Shown here: positions 59,643-64,000 of the stretch, piece by piece | Layout: every line of letters begins with the position of its first letter | How positions within the stretch are numbered: position 1 is the first letter of the stretch | Assembly: GCA_037179385.1 (NCBI GenBank) | Contig: CM074179.1 | Coordinates: 70,141,806-70,205,805 of the forward strand | DNA: 64,000 nt | Direction of reading: 5' to 3' | Source: Holothuria scabra | Lineage: Eukaryota; Echinodermata; Holothuroidea; Aspidochirotida; Holothuriidae | Position numbers and translations under genes: made by a program | The notes under the pieces: generated by a model | What the model was told of the DNA's origin: nothing | The model's input: the letters and a program-made list of their open reading frames with translations, nothing else | Databases searched by the model: none

Positions 59643-60248
59643 TCATAAATTTTGGAGAAGGGAAGTCAGGGTTACAACTAGAAAAAGTGTCGTGGTCGAT
59701 CCAACAAACTGAGACTTAAAACTTCGGCTAACTAACCCCACCGTGACGGACTGTCCGACAGCTTCATGCACAACTACGGCAATTGAAACACTAACTGAAT
59801 GTGGTGTACGTACCTGTTTATTTATGTGTGTGGTAAAATGTGAATTACGCGCGCTATAGATCTTTTTTATATTGGTAATGCTTCCTGGTTTCTCTTCGTT
59901 ACTTTCTTGATAACTTACAAATAGCCTACATGATTTCCTACTTACTTTGACATTTTTGTAGATACTTACAGGTACCGTGTTATGTTTTCTATCTGACAAG
60001 AATTGGCCCAGAGGGAGAAAAGAAGGTGGTTGAAAATCGTGAGGCACTCCCTGCCTATTCGACATAGAAGCAGCCGTACATGCACAACATTGTAACAAAC
60101 TACAGCATAACAGAACAGACAACACTAACTGAATGTGGTGTACGTACCTGTTTAGTAATTGACCTTTCGACAGGAAATATTCATCCGACAGCAGTGACTG
60201 GCAGGTTGTAATATAGATATAAACTGCGGCAATTGAAAAAGGTCCCAT
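59643..60248 (-). CDS. Unassigned 201-codon open frame, possible exon region
   Basis: This is the longest open frame in the window, begun by ATG at 60248 and closed at 59643. A hydrophobic, Cys-rich stretch (about residues 38-60, LVLSVLLCCSLLQCCAC) could be a signal anchor; no domain was recognised. Three strong 5' splice-site matches lie on its strand: CAG|GTACGT at 60148/60147 and 59814/59813, both inside a 34-bp direct repeat (60121-60154 and 59787-59820), and CCT|GTAAGT at 59970/59969. A pyrimidine-rich acceptor candidate (gttatgctgtag) ends at 60100. The repeat copies are 334 bases apart, hence in different frames, which argues against conserved coding across the whole frame. A real exon might occupy only part of it. 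Its 3' end overlaps a weak relative of the repeat at 18727. Confidence 0.25.
   Translation of the reverse strand: MGPFSIAAVYIYITTCQSLLSDEYFLSKGQLLNRYVHHIQLVLSVLLCCSLLQCCACTAASMSNRQGVPHDFQPPSFLPLGQFLSDRKHNTVPVSIYKNVKVSRKSCRLFVSYQESNEEKPGSITNIKKIYSARNSHFTTHINKQVRTPHSVSVSIAVVVHEAVGQSVTVGLVSRSFKSQFVGSTTTLFLVVTLTSLLQNL
59677..59730 (-). repeat. Weak third copy of the B-box-bearing repeat
   Basis: The words gaaaaagtgtcgtggtcg, aaaact and ggctaactaac parallel 18727-18790 and 34437-34510, but the B box is lost. Confidence 0.35.
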
Positions 60249-62965
60249 TGTTCGATTCTTTTATTCTTCTAGTTTACCAAACTAATTCACGAGCTCACTG
60301 CGTCACTATTTTAATCATTTAAGGTCCTGAATCTCGTAAATAGATTGCAAAAACAGGGTCGAATCTGAAGCAAGACCTGTGGAATTTTGAGAGGCTTAAT
60401 TGTGTTTGCTTTTAAGACGGGTCGTTTTGACTTCTGGTTTCTTTATCTTGTCAAGTTGTCTTAATTTGTAACAAAAGAATAACAAATTCAAACACACAGC
60501 TAAATTTTGTCAGATACGACGACAATAGGGTGATATAAAAGGTCTGAACCATAGACGTGCGGGGAGGCAGGAGTCAGTGGTAAGAAAACAGCTGGAGCAC
60601 CGTTTTCCTCTCAACATGTCTCGCATTTTTCGCACACACAAAAAACGTAAAGTACATGCGAATTCATTCATAGTAGCGGTAAAATTTCGATGAATATTTA
60701 CAACAATACCCAAAAATTTGTATGCATTCTGACAGCTTATGCATGAAATTACTGTTTTCCTTTAGTTTTTACTAAATAGTCTTATGCAAACCTTTTCCCG
60801 GAATTTAAGGATGTTCCGGTGAAACATGAAAAGTTTTGGGATTCTTTTTAAATTACAAGATATAACGAGCAGACGACATGGTTACCAAAATAATGCCGTT
60901 TTAAAACGTTAGTGGTGCTGCTGTTGTTTTTCTGATCATTTGCTTTTTTGTATTTTCGTAGGATACTTACAAGCCTAGAAACGCCATTACCATTTGTTTT
61001 GATCGGTCCCATTGTTTGAAAACAGGGAGCTGTTATTGGAAGGGGTTAATACGGCATCTCTTTCCTTTGTCCCCGCCTTCTTGCCGCCAAGGCCACTTGT
61101 TTTGTCTAGCACTTGAAGTTTGAATGGGATGAAAAGAATCTAGCAAAGGGTTCGTGTCGTCTGCTACGATTAGAAATGTTTTAATTAATTTCGTCCATTG
61201 CTTTAATGTTGCCAGTCGCTTTATTTTGAAATTGATTCTCAGCTTCCAACGCGGTGCAACGCTTATGGCAACATTCACGCTTTATCGCCGTTAACATTAT
61301 GAGTATAAATACACATTTCTCGTTTTGCTAAAATGTGCGGAAAATCAGAAAATACTTAAGCAAAATATAGTCTTACACCTCTCTTTAGTCAATTATACAT
61401 TGTGTCAGCGTTGTAGTCTTTTCTTACAAGTAGTCTTTTTAGACTTCTTAGAGATTTGCTGCCGTTTTGATTCATTAGACATTACTTCTTAATTGACTGT
61501 CGGCAAAAAGGCTTGGATCACAGCATTGTTTTCTTTAGTCCTATTCATAAGGTGTATAAGTAGGTCTAAATAAGACTTACCGAGTTTCATTGTGTAAACT
61601 CAAAAGGATCAGACAAAAAGGCGCGCATGTTCCAACCTTAAATAATCCCTAATGAATTGACACTCTACTAATCGATAAGTAGGCGTAATTGGATAACCAT
61701 AAATTAAAGTTTTCAATGTATCTCCTCCTAGTAGCAGCTCCTTGTTGAGAAAAAAAGTTCTATACTCTGCGCCAATAATTGTGACCCCCCACCCCCCTCA
61801 GACAGTCTTACGATGAATGTATTAACCTTTTAATGCCCCTGCTGGCTAGACTAATGTAAAACATTTGCTTCAACGTGTTAAAGCGACATTCACCTGTAGG
61901 TGTAGGGTTCCTTTTACATGAGCAGATTGAAGTAATTCAATTCAAACGATCTCACACGTTGAAAAAGAAATGTAACTTTACAGTAAAAGTACTGGTAGCT
62001 GGGATTTCTGGGAGAAAATTATTTTAAAGGTTAAAGGTATTTAAAAGTCATTTCATAGTTTATCATTACACAGCCAGATTTAACAGTTTCTTCAAATATG
62101 TAACAACTTCCCAGTATTTCCATGTTCTGAAGACCATTTTAGTGTTCAAATATAAAACTGGTTTCATAGGTACAGTCAATATTCAATTTACGCATAGCTG
62201 TAAAAAAAGGCCGAGTTTCGGGATCACATCTGCCAGTATTACTGTAAGTTAACGAATTTATTTTTAAAAGTGCATTTATGCCATTTCAGCAACATTTGAC
62301 GAATCTCTCGGCCCCTCGACCATTTACGTCATTGGTCCGTCATATATGGCTCCATTCTAGACCGGATGAAAAGAACAGATACTACACACGATAGTATTCA
62401 AAAGGCCTAGAAGCGATCTTTGTAGCCAGTATACCTGGACTATAATTTTAGCCAATCAAGAGAAAGAAAACTCTTGTGAAACTCCTACAGTATACTGACT
62501 AAAGCTGTTCTTGACTGTAAATTCTAGTCTTCTTTCAATCAGCATAATACACGTCTTGCATCAGGTAACACATCGTGTGCATCACCTAACCCATTCGGTA
62601 GTTACATGATATTTCTGGATGACATATGTAAATAGGCCGCCGCATCCATTGTTTCATTGCATTTGACAAGATAATGATTTTTATCTTGAACAATTCTTTA
62701 ATCACGTCCATCCCATGTTACAAGCTGAAGCGACTCCATTTCACCTCTAGGAGGAAGGAAATTTAGACGAATTGTTAGCAGAAACGACTTATTCACAGAG
62801 TAGGAGCTTATGGTACCGTCACACTTTATTATTAGCATGTGATCCTTTTCTTCGCTCTAAACATTATTTATAATTTTAAACATATTCTGTGGTGGGACAG
62901 GTTAGGTTGTAGTTTTACGGCTCAATTTCCATTCAATTTGTTCACGTCGAGCTGACCACGGCCTT
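60249..62965. other. Anonymous DNA
   Basis: A short poly(C)-ctcagacag word (61784-61806) resembles the start of the GGCGCGC-signature family. No gene or RNA was recognised. Confidence 0.45.
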
Positions 62966-63150
62966 TTTTTTTTCTCTTGTGACTCACTGGTCTGCTTCCC
63001 CTACTGCAGTGCTTATGCTGAGCACCAAGCACAATAGCAGTATATTTCGTTGGTAAAGTCTTTGGTCGTATGAACCGGCCAGAACTAGATGTCCCGACCT
63101 CCAGGCAGCAAGACTGATGACCCAGCTACTGAACAACAGGTCGATCAAAG
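62966..63150 (-). mobile_element. tRNA-derived SINE, decayed promoter
   Basis: On the minus strand the head reads CAGTAGCTGGGTCATCAG, TTGCTGCCTGGAGGTCGGG, then CTAGTTCTGGCCGGTTCATA, which follows the layout of a tRNA A box, stem and B box; the B box is degraded. The body continues ACCAAAGACTTTACC, then TGCTTGGTGCTCAGCAT, a motif I recognise as recurrent in tRNA-derived SINEs of marine invertebrates. It ends in a poly(A) tail (the T run at about 62967-62976 on the plus strand). It is transcriptionally dead unless the B box is tolerated. Confidence 0.75.
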
Positions 63151-64000
63151 AAGGTGTTTCCTTCACCAATTATCTGTTACATTTTGTTTGGATCTCCCTT
63201 CATTATTTTGCACTACACGCCTAGCTTGGACAATGTGATTGATTAGCAACACGAAAACCTTTCACTCTGACCCAGGTTTTCGGTAACAATCAACTCTCAC
63301 GTAGGGAACTGGGCAGATTGCGAAGGCAACATTTTGCATTAAAGGGTTTTCTCTTCTCCAAGAAGTTATTTCTTGTTTAACATGTGCGTTACGTAATTAT
63401 TTGCCCGCAGGTTTCTTAGTTAATCGTGGTCTCACGAGGGGAGTGTTAGCAGGAAGTCACTTCCGTTCAGTTAAAAAAAAAACCATTTCCAAGACAACGT
63501 TACAAGAACAATTTTCAATCCAGCTTGTTACATCTAGTTGCACACAAAAATTTTTAAGTTTTTTAATTATTTTCAATTGGTAACACTTGGCCTTTACTGA
63601 TCTTAAAACTCAACAAACTAGGTAGGATTATCTGTTAAATATAAAGTTACAGAACATTTTCTCTGTTGTGTAACTTAAAACTTACCTACCTTTCCTCTAT
63701 ATTTGTTCTGGGCAGTGTACGCAAAGGGCTTATCCTAGGCTTTTCGTTTGTAGAAAAACTACAAAAACGAATAATAATTGATAATTTTGACCTGCATCCA
63801 AGGCTCCATTCCCTTGTTTCTACTTACTCCAACATAATCCTGGTTCAATGTTCCATGAGATCCTGCTTAAATTACTGCAAATGGTAATAAAACTAAGCTG
63901 AATTATATTTAAGTTAAATAGTGGTTGAGTTCTTTTAACTAGGATATCTAACTAGGTTCTCGTTGGAGTTATGTTTTAAGAATGTGTTTGAATTTGGTAC
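63151..64000. other. Anonymous DNA to the window end
   Basis: No feature was recognised; the short frames at 63401-63583 and 63666-63887 lack domain features. Confidence 0.5.

Noticed and set aside
1..64000. Virus-derived, reverse-transcriptase or transposase coding sequence
   Set aside because: None was recognised by eye in the longer frames; only non-autonomous repeat structures are supported, though short decayed fragments could be missed.
1..64000. Bacterial-type features such as operons, ribosome binding sites or an origin
   Set aside because: The window lacks dense long open frames and shows eukaryotic repeats, SINE promoters and a spliced exon.

Overview
The window looks like a gene-poor, repeat-rich stretch of an animal genome, most likely a marine invertebrate deuterostome (echinoderm-like, possibly a sea cucumber). 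I base this on AT-rich DNA, the absence of long open frames or operon-like packing, recurrent GGCCTA/AACGTTA words (for example around 7230-7530, 5260-5320 and 44505-44535), tRNA-derived SINEs, many small inverted-repeat elements and a selectin/SVEP1-type sushi exon. The species call is inference from sequence style. A 100-base run of N (37936-38035) marks a scaffold gap.

Coding content is very low. The only convincing coding piece is one symmetric phase 1-1 CCP/sushi exon on the minus strand (28325-28507). A 201-codon minus-strand frame at 59643-60248 is longer than expected by chance, carries three good 5' splice-site matches and spans a 34-bp direct duplication, but has no recognisable domain. 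All other open frames are short or come from tandem repeats.

Layout. 1-6060: mostly anonymous DNA with a perfect 34-bp palindrome. 6062-6640: CCCATATGGG repeat. 7702-7943 and 10081-10287: CAAGTC arrays, the first bounded by 13-bp inverted repeats. 10362-10760 and 11985-12297: a 21-bp repeat arranged as a large palindrome. 15109-17069: a foldback-type element with 52-bp subrepeats in two inverted arms, matching termini and a 6-bp target duplication. 18727-20500: SINE-like pieces and a (GACT)n tract. 21826-22520: repeated short hairpins. 26122-26453: MITE. 28325-28507: sushi exon. 37690-44058: gap, then at least three TIR elements (38408-38653, 38888-39727, 42083-43639) and a foldback MITE. 44968-45080: palindrome cluster. 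47865-51105: two copies of a dispersed family with a GGCGCGC/GCGCGCC signature, also seen at 10811-11782. 53027-55478: three more MITEs. 55925-58566: a higher-order satellite of ~196-bp and 167-bp monomers. 62966-63150: a SINE.

The strongest theme is structural. Several unrelated repeat families in this window share one architecture: inverted ends enclosing short tandem subrepeats (15109-17069, 7702-7943, 10362-10692, 42083-43639, 38408-38653). No transposase, reverse transcriptase or other autonomous mobile-element protein was recognised, so all mobile pieces appear non-autonomous. All similarities were read by eye; no alignment or database search was run.
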